Positions 45,819-55,752 of a stretch of 64,000 bases of DNA are shown in pieces (the first letter of the stretch is position 1; every line of letters begins with the position of its first letter). The DNA lies in the NCBI GenBank assembly GCA_006176705.1, contig QRFJ01003319.1, positions 62,001 through 126,000 of the forward strand. Reading direction: 5' to 3'. Below the pieces are notes generated by a model. The model saw only the letters and a list, made by a program, of their open reading frames with translations. It did not search any database and was not told where the DNA came from. Both the position numbers and the translations under genes were made by a program. The stretch is from Cocos nucifera. Lineage: Eukaryota > Streptophyta > Magnoliopsida > Arecales > Arecaceae.

Positions 45819-45831
45819 CTCTGATACCAAT
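45819..45831 (-). other. Primer-binding site of element F
   Basis: Minus strand ttggtatcagagc abuts the 5' LTR end at 45832, an exact initiator methionine tRNA site. Confidence 0.9.
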
Positions 45832-46363
45832 TGAAGAAGCACTTTTTTGGACCTTTGGAAACCTGAAAACAGAAACCATTGGCCTCCAATCAAGAGGAAG
45901 TAGTAGCAATGAGGAGAGGAGCACCAGAGAGGGGCGGCCATAATGGATAGGGGACACCTAGGGTTTTTGTGTTCCCTAAGGATTGGGCAGCCACCCTTTT
46001 TCTATGTGGCGGCTGGGGTTTTCCAACCTAAGAGATGGCAACTAGAGAGGAAGAGAGAGATTAGAAGAAAAAATTAAGAGAGAAAATGGTTCCGTATTCC
46101 TTGGATTCATAAAATCCTAATGCAATGTATATAAATACAAGGTCAATGTGACCTAACCCAAATACTCCCATGGCTAACCTAATGAGATTGAGTTAATCCC
46201 AAGCCCATGTATGCCCATGACTTGACCTAAACTCATATCTTTGGACTCAAACTTAATCCAATATAAGTTAGCCTCTCAAGACCCAAAGCCCCTGGGTCTC
46301 AAGACTGTGAAGGCTGATAGTCTTTCACCCTAGGGCTCAAACCAGCCTTAGAAAACCCATGAT
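45832..46363 (-). repeat. 5' LTR of element F, inner part
   Basis: 532 bases aligning to 19842-20385 of the 3' LTR (tgaagaagcac, ggggcggcca, gtgttccctaagg.ttgggcagcca). Interrupted at 46363/46364 by unit I. Confidence 0.85.
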
Positions 46364-47141
46364 TGTAATATCCCACCCCTAAATCAAAGTGACGGTGCCA
46401 CACCCTACCCTTATCTAAAGGTAAAGAGGATTTCTAGGCTTGCCTAAGCTGTAATAACATTTAAACATGCTCAACACAATTATATCAAATACATCCTCAA
46501 TCAACATATATAATTTAATTTAACCTCTTAATCTACTAAAGCAAATATCTTAATTTAACTCAACAATTTACTTAAGCAAATCCAAGGCTCAATTCACAAA
46601 ATCATACTTCATACATTCATTCTAGTCATTAATCATTTTTTTAATACATGTCTTTATAAAACAAACTACTACATATACATATACCAATCTCTGATTTAAC
46701 TATCCCAACTGTACAATACCTTTCAAAGTATATTTCTTTCACATGCCACATCACATAATACTTCCTCCACTAAAGGTACTAATACATAGGCTGAAACATA
46801 TCTTTGAGCTATGCAACTTCCAAAACTACAATTAGAAAGAGTGAGGGGTGAGACTTGGGGAAGTCACAGTAAGTGCGTATCCATCTATCAATGAATAAAA
46901 TAGGATGACTATAATTCTTATAACATCATACATAACTTGCTACTAATAAACTTCCAAATATATGCGTACCAATATAAATAAATCACATAATAGCTTTCTT
47001 TCAAAATAAACACATACCTTTGCTTACCACTAATAATATCACAACAACATATTACCATAGGATTTCTTATGAGCAACTGCACTACAATCATAATTACATC
47101 CACCTATAAGCAATCTCATGACACACTCTCATAGAAAAAAT

Positions 47142-48039
47142 TGTTGGAACAATCGGTACTGCTTTGATACCAATTAGTATGCCTATGGCTACTCAGAACC
47201 ATAGTTATAGATTCGATCTCTTGCGTGAATCTGGGTATTAATCCAAAAATATGAAGAATAGAAAAAGTTGATGATGGCACCTAGGGCTTGGCATTGGAAT
47301 CAGAGAGAAAAGAGAGAAGAGAGTTAGGGAGAAAAGCTGTATATTGATTCTACTCTATTGTAAAGATTACAATACCTGGGTTTACATATCCTAGGGTTTC
47401 TACTATACCATATGGATCCTAATAAACCCATACTTTAGCTAAACATCCTCTTCTAGGCAACCTTAATATATGAAAGCACTCACCGAGCCCATGTACACCC
47501 ATGTCTCTCACACTCTCATCCTCTAGATCTAAATCCAACCCATACATGAGTTAACCCCCTTAAGATCTTATTGGATTGGGCTTTAAGACCCTAAATAGAA
47601 AACCCTATCAAGTTTTGTTTGCCACTATTGAGCCAGCTCTATCAGTAGCTGAGCTGGCTCGACTGCATCTCATCCGAATCCTATCTTCTGTCTGTCTGAG
47701 ATAGTTGGCTCGACTGTATCCCGAGTCAGCTCGATCTCAGCATAAGCCAACTCGATGGCATATTCGAGCCAACCCGCCTGTGTGTCAATCCCTTGTCTTG
47801 ACTGATTCTTCTTCTGACTTTGGTTCTTTGCTCCATCTTGTGTCCTAGATTTTGGAGCACCTACCAAGCTCCTCAAGGTCTTCACACCTGAACCTAGAGT
47901 CTGGGCTACATGCCACCTTCACCTTAGGATAACTCTTGTCCTAGCCCAAAGACTCATAACCATCATAGTCTCCTGAAGCCAACACCCTATCTCCTCCCAT
48001 GGCTCCTCAAGGCTTGGGAGCACCATACCAAATCTTACA
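47142..48039 (-). repeat. 3' LTR of element G (898 bp)
   Basis: Starts on the minus strand tgtaagatttggtatggtgc (48039) and ends attgttccaaca (47142). About 20 bases before the end it holds ttggtatcaaagcag, a PBS-like sequence inside the LTR. The U3 half (47630-47790) carries repeated gagc(c/t)(a/g)gctcga motifs. Differs from the 5' LTR by scattered substitutions. Confidence 0.9.
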
Positions 48040-48817
48040 ACCTCCACCTTGGTGCACCCAAGCCTTGGCACACCTGATAATATTTTTTCTACATGATTCC
48101 GCTATCGATCTATGCCCTAATAGCTACTTGTGCACACCTTGCCACTGCCATCTTTCTTTAGCTATTGAGCTTCTTTTGAGACCTTTGAGATGACCACCTC
48201 TACCGCTGAAGATCTTGGATTGCACCAATGCACCACCCTTGGAGTTGTTGGCACCCTTCTGCACCACCCTTAGAGTTGTTGGCACCCTTCTGCTTGGCAG
48301 CTGTATCATTTTTCTTAGATTTTCATGAAGAATCTACAGCAATCCTATATTGATGCCCGCTGCATACCCTGACACAGTCTCCTCAAAACTTCGTCTATCC
48401 TTCCACACGTGCTGCTCCACCGAAAACTATGCATCTTCGATGTTGGTGTTAGGATATTGGTCCTCCCACACTTCTCTGCTCTGAACTCGTATCAAAACTC
48501 TCTCCACTTATGAAGCCACCTCTGTCCGATGCTCCTCCTGAAATTGAAGTCCTCTTGATGCTATAGAAGCTGACTTTGTAACTGAGTCCCTCAAGGCCAA
48601 TCATCTAATGCTGCACTGCTGAGCTTGTCGCTGCACCTCAAACACCGTCGCTGCTCTTTCGGACCCTCCGCACTCCGTAGATCCCTCCAAAACTATCTTG
48701 GATACACTGCACCCCACAGGCACCTCCAAAACCACCAAGAGCTCATCCGACTCTTCACTTTCAGTGACTGAAATAATGGAATTTGACTTTTTTTTTCTTA
48801 CACTTCTTTCAAAGCAG
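48040..48817 (-). other. Non-coding region of element G downstream of gag
   Basis: No domain recognised. Contains a 31-base tandem duplication with one mismatch (48230-48260 and 48261-48291, unit gcaccacccttggagttg...). The part next to the LTR reads ccaaggtggaggt on the minus strand and can serve as the polypurine tract. The place where protease and pol should be is simply this short stretch. Confidence 0.6.
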
Positions 48818-49519
48818 ACACTCCCACTTAAAGTGCCCTGCTTCACCACACTTGAAGCACTTCTTGAATCCCTTACTGCCCCTTCGCTAACCCTTCTTCT
48901 TTTCTTTCCTTGACCTCTTTGACACCATGAGACCCTCCTAGAAGACCTCCCTCTTCATCATCTATTTTCAATGCTCATTGGACCTTAGCACTGATACGAT
49001 CTCCCCGTACACCAATGTCTCCTTACCATATAGCAGTATAGTTTCCAATAGATCGAAGCTCTCGGATAGCGACCATAGCAGGAATAAACTCTTGTTCTCC
49101 TCTTCGAACTCCATCCCAATGTTGAGCAAGACCATGCTCATCTGGTCCAATCACTAAATATGTCCCACAACGTCCTCGCCCTCTTGCATCCAAAGGCTAT
49201 GTAGTTGTTTCTTTAGCACTAACTTATTGCATATGTTCTTTCCCATGTACAACTGATGTAACCTCAACCATAAACCCTTGGATGTCTTCTCCTCCAACAT
49301 GCCATACAGCACCTCATCTATCAGATAAGTCCTAATCGTGGCACATGCTCTTTTCTTCAAGAACTTTCACTCCTTATCTATCATCTCCTCTGGCCTATCC
49401 ACCAAGGTTGAATGTAGCCTCATCTGAATCAACAGATCCTCCATCCTAACCTTCCACATCGTGAAACTATCCTTTTCATCAAACTTCTCAAATCCTACCT
49501 TCAACCAACTATTCTTCAT
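48818..49519 (-). pseudogene. Copia gag of element G
   Basis: Starts at 49519: MKNSWLKVGFEKFDEKDSF, MWKVRMEDLLIQMRLHSTL, one stop, then CATIRTYLIDEVLYGMLEE, LHQLYMGKNICNKLVLKKQ, MQEGEDVVGHI, a frame break at about 49153, MSMVLLNIGMEFEEENKSL and LLETILLYGKETLVYGEIV. A perfect zinc knuckle, CFKCGEAGHFKWEC, lies at 48818-48859 followed by a stop. About 230 codons with only a few breaks, better preserved than the gags of F and H. Confidence 0.85.
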
Positions 49520-49696
49520 GATCAAATCAAATAAAAAAATAGCCAATAGGTAGATCTAAAAATTACCTTAACTAGAATGGTGGACAACAGCCCTTAAATC
49601 ACTTCCTTCCTCATGAAGCCTAGAGAAAATCTTAGATCTGAACATCACTATTGATCTCTACTGAAACATGATCTTCTTCCTCCTTCATGCTCAACC

Positions 49697-49711
49697 AGGC
49701 TCTGATACTAA
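49697..49711 (-). other. Primer-binding site of element G
   Basis: Minus strand ttagtatcagagcct, one base from the LTR end at 49713. It matches the initiator methionine tRNA site with one change. It lies outside the PBS-like copy held in the LTR terminus. Confidence 0.8.
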
Positions 49712-49712
49712 G

Positions 49713-50609
49713 TGTTGTAACAATCAGTACTACTTTGATACTAATTATTATGCCTATGGCTGTTCGAAACCATAGTCGTAGATCTGATCTCTTGTGCGAA
49801 CTTGAGTGTTAATCTAGAAATATGAAGAAGAGCAAAAATTGATGACAGCACCTAGCGCTTGGCGTTGGAACTAGAGAGAAAAGAGAGAAGAGAGTTAAGG
49901 AGAAAAGCTATATATTGATTCTACTCTATTGTAAAGATTACAATACCTAGATCTATATATCCTAGGATTTCTACTATACCACATGGATCCTAATAAATCC
50001 AAACTCTAGCTAAAAAAACTCTCCTATGCTACCTCAATACATGAAAGCACTCATCGAGCCCATGTACATCCATGTCTCCCATGCTCTCATCTCTTGGATC
50101 TACACCTAACCCATATATGAGTTACCCCCCTTAAGACCTTATTGGATCAGGGCTTAAGACTCCAAACAGAAAATCCTGTCTAGTTTTGTTTGCCACCGTC
50201 AAGTCGGCTTTGTTAGTAGCTGAGCTAGCTCGACTACATCTCATCCAAACCCAGTCTTCTATCTGCTTGAGGCAGCCGACTCGACTACACCCCGAGTCAG
50301 CTCGATCTCAATCCGAGCCAGCTCGACTACTATTCGAGCCAACCTACTAGTATGTCAGTCCCTTGTTTTAGCTAATTCTTCTCCTGACTTTGGTTCTTTG
50401 CTTCATCTTGTATCCTAGGTTCTAGAGTACCTACTAAGTCCCTCAAGATCCTCACACCTGAACCTCTAGTCCGTATAGGGCTACACGCTGCCTTCACTAT
50501 AGGACAACTCCCATCCTAGTCCTAGGACTCATATCCATCATAGTCTTTCAAAGCCAACACCCTAGCCCATGGCCCACCAAGGCTTGGGAGCACCATACCA
50601 AGTTCTACA
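49713..50609 (-). repeat. 5' LTR of element G (897 bp)
   Basis: Starts tgtagaacttggtatggtgc on the minus strand and ends attgttacaaca at 49713. Contains the internal PBS-like attagtatcaaagtag and the U3 palindrome repeats (50200-50345). Target duplication follows at 50610. Confidence 0.9.
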
Positions 50610-50747
50610 AAAATCATACCATAATCATATCCACATATGAGTAGTCCCATAACACACTCTCATAGGAGAAAGCACATCATAATCACATCCATATATGAGC
50701 AATCCCACTGACATACTCATATATGGATAATCATACCACCATCATAA

Positions 50748-50930
50748 CACACTCTCAACTAGGCAGTTCCTCGATACACTCTTAAATGAGTAGTTCTTCA
50801 TCATCATACAAACTCTCAACTGAGCAATCCCTTGACACACTCTCATATGAGCAGCCCATCATTATCATAGTGCACTCTCAACTGAGCAGTCCCTAGATAC
50901 ACTCTAAGATGAACAGTTCCATCAGATATG
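50748..50930. repeat. Tandem repeat of about 61-62 bases inside unit I
   Basis: Three clear units beginning cacactctcaact (50748), caaactctcaact (50809) and tgcactctcaact (50871), each containing gagcag.cc and cactct.a.atgag.ag. More decayed units precede it (50615-50747), and one lies on the far side of element G (about 47060-47140), so G landed within the array. Confidence 0.75.
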
Positions 50931-51737
50931 ACACATATCAATAAGCTTCCATGGTACATAAATAGAAATCACCCATATATAAGAGAAAACCACATAAGAT
51001 ATCACTATGAAACATATTTACAATCACTAAGTCATGCTTTTAAAATCATGAGTACATATGCTTGCTAATGAAATACATAAAAGCTGTCCAGAATCCATTC
51101 TTTATTTTAACAATTTTCAAACCATATATATATAAAAACAACATAAGCTGCAAAGAATTAAGAGTGTATCCTATTTTTCAAATAATATTTTTTTCTAGCA
51201 AAGTACAGTAAAAACATCATAAATAGATGGAATTCACTCACCTTAATCTACTACTAAATTATCTTGTTGTTTGGCTCATTCAAGCATTCTTTGAGTTCCT
51301 TTTTGCTTTCCTATAGTGATTTAAAACACTGCTACTATTCAAAATAGGTTTCTTATTTCAAAATCAGCAATTCTTTCTTCTTTAATCCACTCATTATCAA
51401 ATTATCTCTTCCTAACCAATTCCTCTTTAGTAACTAACTAAGAACAGAACCCTCTCTAACTCTTTTCCTTTCTCCGGCCTCTCTGAAGAACTTGGAACTA
51501 AAACAACAGCTAAGGAACCAGTGGCTTTAAGGTTTAGAAAATATAATTTAGAAAGAGCCTTGATAGGTGTCATCCCAAAAGAATTCCATCTAATTTCCAA
51601 CTAAACAGGTGTTTCTCTGATAAATTTCTAACTATTAGTTAATGACCTCAAGCTACTCTATCATCCCATGAAAAATGATATAAAAATCATAACTTAAAAC
51701 CCTCTCAGTTGAAACATGCTTTCCTAGAAATTTCCAT

Positions 51738-51965
51738 GATTAGGGTCGACACCTTTGGGACAAGTACCGACACCCACACACAGGTCATCCCTTTCTCAAA
51801 AATAGGTCGACCTATGGGTTGGCCTCTCACACAAAAGTGTTGATACTTTTCAGACAAGTGTCGACCCCTCTCAATGCTACCACAAAACTTCATGAAAACC
51901 TCCTCTTTATTTTCCTATCGATAGGGTCGACACCTCCTGTACAGGTGTCAATCCCTTCTCCTGGG
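51738..51965. repeat. Cluster of gtcgac palindromes inside unit I
   Basis: gggtcgacacct occurs near 51739 and 51945, aggtcgacct near 51803 and agtgtcgacccc near 51857. Decayed forms (accgacaccc, gtgttgatac, aggtgtcaatccc) lie between them. They pair into imperfect 30-base palindromes. Similar clusters occur in element E. Confidence 0.65.
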
Positions 51966-52478
51966 TTTTAGAATCTTTACCTTCATACTCTACTCATAGT
52001 TTTACTCAATACTCTTTTTATTTATTTTTTTTTAAGTTAACTTTAAAACATAAATGAAAATAAGAATTATCCCCCATTTGGAACCAATAAAAATATTAGA
52101 AAAATCAAAATTCTTAAGAATTAGATATTAAAATTTGGGTTCTAGTTTAAATTTCTCTAAACCTAGAATTTTTAAAACTTCCTCCTTCAGAATGGATAGG
52201 TTAAAGGGTCTCAAAATTCATTAAAATTCATTTTATAACTCATCAACACCCAAGAATCAATTACCACTAATTTTGCTCTCAAGAAAATTCATATTTTATA
52301 TAGCTCTCAAGATAGGTGCTACTTTCAGACTTAGAAAATTTTCAGGACTTGAAATGACAGATAGTCATAATTTATACTTAAAAGGCTCAAATATACCATA
52401 AATAGACTACTATGCCATATATACATGAACATAAATTTTTTAATTTATTATTTTGCTGGTCTGGGATGTTACAATGAC

Positions 52479-52551
52479 CACCTCTTGGACTTTGAACCTT
52501 GATCTTAACCTTAGTCCCCTAAGCCTTGGGAGCACCACATGAGGCCCAACA
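52479..52551 (-). repeat. 5' LTR of element F, outer part
   Basis: Last 73 bases of the LTR, matching the end of the 3' LTR up to 20440 (ccttgggagcaccacatgag). Followed by the target duplication ctata (52552-52556). Confidence 0.85.
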
Positions 52552-52556
52552 CTATA

Positions 52557-52815
52557 GACAAATACAGTAGTGGTTACACAACCACTGCTATATCCTATAT
52601 AGCGGCAATTATTAAACCACTGTTGTATCATCTATAGCAACCGTTACAGAACTACTGCTATAGGTTATAGCAATAGCTGTATTACACTGCTATATCATTT
52701 TTAGTAGTGGTTCATCAATCACTATCACAGAATATGGCAAGGGTTGGCATGGATCTATCATAGCGATTGGTACGGATATGACAGTGGTTGTATAACCACT
52801 ATCATAGACCATTGA
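52557..52815. repeat. CACTA subterminal palindromes (inner part)
   Basis: Continues the array interrupted at 19841. Units such as agtagtggttac..aaccactgct, agcggcaattattaaaccact, agcaaccgttacagaactact and acagtggttgtataaccact recur every 40-50 bases. At least six units remain here. Confidence 0.8.
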
Positions 52816-52980
52816 ACAACAAAAAAATATTACAAATTTATCATTTTTTATCTTTTTTGATCTGATAAATGTAGTTCAATATATAATTACTCAAATTAAA
52901 ACTTTAAAGAACCAAAAAGAGCACATAAAACTAAAATACTCAAATTATATTATAATATTTTTAAATAAAAATAAAATGCA
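52816..52980 (-). other. 3' untranslated stretch of CACTA ORF
   Basis: A/T-rich stretch between the ORF stop and the subterminal repeats. It holds no other feature I can support. Confidence 0.4.
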
Positions 52981-53247
52981 TCAAAAATCTAGTAAATTAA
53001 AATCCTCCTCTTCAAGCATCTCGTCATCACTAGGAGGGGTTGAAGCAGGACCACGAGGGGTTGGAGTAGGAGCTGGAGGAGCTAGAACGCTAGCCAATAT
53101 ATCTTGAATGCTCAAAAAAATTAGCTCTAATATGAGTGGAGAGTTGTGTCACTATAATGGATATGACACTCTATAGCTAGTCTGTGCACTCTTGAGATCG
53201 AGATACGCGCTCTTAAGCTCGAGATACGTGCTCTTTAGCCTAAGATG
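52981..53247 (-). pseudogene. CACTA-encoded protein, C-terminal end
   Basis: Minus-strand frame ending at the TGA at 52981-52983. It reads RLKSTYLELKSAYLDLKSA, a coiled-coil-like run of three 7-residue repeats encoded by 21-base direct repeats. Two in-frame stops follow, then LILELIFLSIQDILAS and a proline-rich tail (APPAPTPTPRGPASTPP) with an acidic end (SDDEMLEEEDF). Heptad helices and a proline-rich or acidic tail are common at the end of plant En/Spm transposase-associated proteins. The specific ORF (TNPA- or TNPD-like) cannot be told from this fragment. Element C cuts it at 53248. Confidence 0.55.
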
Positions 53248-55739
53248 TGTTGAAAAATATGTCCCAAAGTCAATCATCAATCTATTGACGGTTGAGCGAC
53301 TTTATATTTATAATTGATTCATTAATAAATAAAATATATTTTTGATATTTTTCATCATAAGTATTCCTCTTCTAATGAACTCCATTATTATGATAAAGTT
53401 CTTAGGACTATTTAGCTTTGATAATGATAGGATTTATCGATTAGTCCTTAAATTTGTTCACGACCAAATGATAGGCTGTTAATAAAGATGACAACATCTA
53501 TCGAGCATAGATCATTGTATGCCATATAGATTGATTATCCTCTTAACCAAGGAGTATGGAGACACTGGTATGGCATATAGATGAGATGTATAGGTACACC
53601 ATCACTGAACGTGATCAATTCTAGAGCATTTTGCTATCGAAAATATCTCTGATGGGATATAGATATAAGTATCCCTTTGATCTAAGATCATCTCAGTGAC
53701 CTACAAGCAACTCACTATGCTTTGGTATCAGACTAACTAAATTTTTAATTCAATAATGAAAGGCTTCTGGGCACAGTCAAGTACTTACGAAATTAGAGTG
53801 TAATCAAGATGGGATTGACCACTCCAGAAGTTAGAGAAGAATGTATCATCGTATTTCAATATAGCAAAACCTTGGCCAGGATAATCCATCAGATGGATTT
53901 GATATTTTGAAATACAATGTGGACAACCTGATCAAAGTTGATAATTGAACTTTGAGGTATCCTACGAGCATTTTGGTTAAGGGGATGAATTATATGAAAA
54001 CTACATCTGCATGGATTCTAACGATATTATTCTACACATTCGACTTATCCGACCATCGGATATCATTGCTAGATGGTCACTTCAATTGGTATGAAAATAT
54101 ATTCCTATGCTATCAGCTTAGATTCAAACCTATGAGGTCACACATATTAGAGCTTATGATCTGATCAGATGGTTGATCAATGATTAAGAATCATTTTAGG
54201 TTAAATAATCAATACGATTGGTGTTTAACCTAGTGCAAGTGTTGCGGAAGGATCAATTAGCAATTAAATTATTAATTGGCTTAATTTGATTAAGCCAGAG
54301 GGTTGATATTAAGTTAAATTAAATATAATTTAATTAGATTTAGTTTGAACTTGATTGTATCAAGTTCAATTAACTTATTGGATAAGCCAAGTGCAAGGAA
54401 GAACTAGTCCTAGTCTAACTAGTACTCTGGTCAACCTAATTTTCTAATTTGATTACAAAATTAAATTAAAATTAAATCTAATTTAATCTTATTTATTTAA
54501 ACCTTTAAATGGATTAGGGCCTTATTTAATTGATTTGATTTACTCTTGATTTTATTTGATTAAAAGATCTTGTTTGACCAAGTCAAAACAGGAGTCCTAG
54601 TGTGACTAGGACTCCCTAACCTTGTGCCACCTTAGCCCACACCCCCCACGCCCATTTTTATTTATTTTATGCATGAGATATCCTCTCCCTGATCATCATG
54701 CATGCCCCTCTCTCCCTCCTTTTCTCATAAGGCAATTTGTTGGAAGACCAAGTCAAAAGGAGAGTTAGTTTTGCTTTAGGATTCTATGAGATAGAATCCT
54801 TATTGACCAAATCTTCTCTCCCTTGCGTGCTGCCCCCTCTCCTATTTCTCTCCACTATTTTCATGGTGAGAAAGGAGAATTTTATGCATTCTCCCTTGCT
54901 GGATTCACAAAAAAATTAGAGGAGGGGCACCCAAGAGTTGGGCGCCCCAACCACTTACCAAATCTAGTCCCGCCTTTTCTAGTTTTTGACCTAGACAAGG
55001 ACTCTTCTTTTTCTATAAATTTTGGATAAATTTTGGCCTAATTTTTTCATGAAATATAGAGTTTTGGGAGAGGTTTGAGTTGTGCAAAAATTATAGGAAG
55101 AGTGTCCTTGGGTGTGGGGTTTCCATAGGCACCAAACTAGGTGTCTAGGTGAAAGAAAAGAGAAGAAGAAGAGGGTCTTCTTCTAGGACTGTTTTATTCT
55201 TCATCTCTCCTCCTTTTGAGTTTTTTTCTAAGAGAGTCTCAGATCAAAAAACTCTTCTCTTCCTTCTTATATTTTGGAGAGTCCATGTTTTGAAGAAGGA
55301 AGCATCGAATCGATCATCGAAGAAGGATCAGCATGGTACTAGCATGCTATGTTGATTTCCTGCATCGAACTTCAGATCAGAGTTCGTAGGCTCGTGTGGA
55401 CGACTCCTAGAGGCCGGATGCATATGCACCTCATGAATTCATCCTCAAGCCTAAATCAGTAAGTTAGAATATCTAACTTGCATAAGTAATAGATCTGATC
55501 TATTGATTTCATATCTGTATTAGATGTAGTGTAGATCTAGGTTGATGTGATCAACCTTTCCTTCTCCTTTATATTTTTAATTTTTAATTTAATATCATGC
55601 CTTGATCATATAGTAGATCTAAGATCTAGATATTTATATATTTATTTAAATAAATATTTAATTTATTTAAGTCTTCTGCTATCTGATCCTGAAATAGTTT
55701 CAAGATCTATCCATGAAATTCTAGATCTGGTTCCTATAA
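53248..55739 (+). repeat. 5' LTR of element C (2492 bp)
   Basis: Begins tgttgaaaaatatgtcccaa and ends near ttcctataa, just before the PBS. The canonical CA end appears mutated compared with the D LTR (ctttca). Matches 61661 onward. Open stretches at 54737-55355 lie in the R/U5 part and recur at 63151, but show no domain and carry different breaks, so they are not genes. Confidence 0.85.
55014..55020 (+). promoter_or_regulatory. TATA box in 5' LTR of element C
   Basis: tataaat follows a pyrimidine-rich run (cttctttttc) about 1.77 kb into the LTR and is conserved in the 3' LTR near 63428-63434. The position matches that in LTR families A and B. Confidence 0.5.
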
Positions 55740-55740
55740 T

Positions 55741-55752
55741 TGGTATCAGAGC
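55741..55752 (+). other. Primer-binding site of element C
   Basis: tggtatcagagc, an exact initiator methionine tRNA site, directly after the 5' LTR. Confidence 0.9.

Larger units (their letters stand above)
47142..50609 (-). mobile_element. Element G, gag-only non-autonomous copia element (3.47 kb)
   Basis: Complete element inserted in unit I with perfect target duplication aaaat (47137-47141 and 50610-50614). Two LTRs of 898 and 897 bases flank only 1673 bases of internal sequence. That contains a PBS, a gag with zinc knuckle and about 780 bases of non-coding sequence; there is no protease, integrase, RT or RNase H. LTR sequence and gag place it next to H and F (Tork lineage). It must have used the proteins of an autonomous relative. 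Confidence 0.9.
46364..52473. mobile_element. Unit I, probable solo LTR of a Ty3/gypsy element
   Basis: Inserted in the 5' LTR of F, with flanks atgat (46359-46363) and atgac (52474-52478), a 5-base duplication with one transition. The 3' LTR of F reads atgac at the same place, confirming the empty site. Its ends are inverted repeats TGTAATATCCCA and TGGGATGTTACA (11 of 12 pairs). Removing element G leaves 2637 bases with no open frame of note, PBS or second LTR, which suits a solo LTR. The TGTAA..CCC terminus is typical of plant gypsy LTRs; that family assignment is inferred. Confidence 0.65.
19842..52551 (-). mobile_element. Element F, Tork-like Ty1/copia retrotransposon
   Basis: Minus-strand copia element bounded by a perfect 5-base duplication, ctata at 19837-19841 and 52552-52556. 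Its 3' LTR is 19842-20440. Its 5' LTR is 45832-46363 plus 52479-52551, split by unit I. The internal region is split by element H between 21511 and 43286: the coding frame crosses that junction from SVPYGFRDSMSY into ALVIVNGDPYTY. Removing the inserted elements leaves an element of about 4.8 kb. All domains are mutated, and much of RT is deleted. Confidence 0.9.
19603..53247 (-). mobile_element. CACTA (En/Spm) DNA transposon, split by insertions
   Basis: The left terminus is cactactaaagg at 19603, a CACTA terminus, preceded by aat (candidate 3-base target duplication). Palindromic subterminal repeats occupy 19603-19841 and, after the 32.7 kb insertion of element F, continue at 52557-52815. 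A minus-strand ORF end follows at 52981-53247. The element's own DNA in this window is only about 930 bases, because element C truncates it at 53248. The ORF on the minus strand ends toward 19603, so this is the 3' terminus of the transposon. The 5' end is expected beyond element C. Confidence 0.8.

Noticed and set aside
50748..50930. Regularly spaced direct repeats reminiscent of a CRISPR array
   Set aside because: The units are head-to-tail degenerate tandem repeats with no unique spacers and lie in a eukaryotic LTR.
54737..55355. Open stretches in the 5' LTR of C, partly repeated at 63151
   Set aside because: Same LTR position in both copies with different breaks; no domain similarity recognised.
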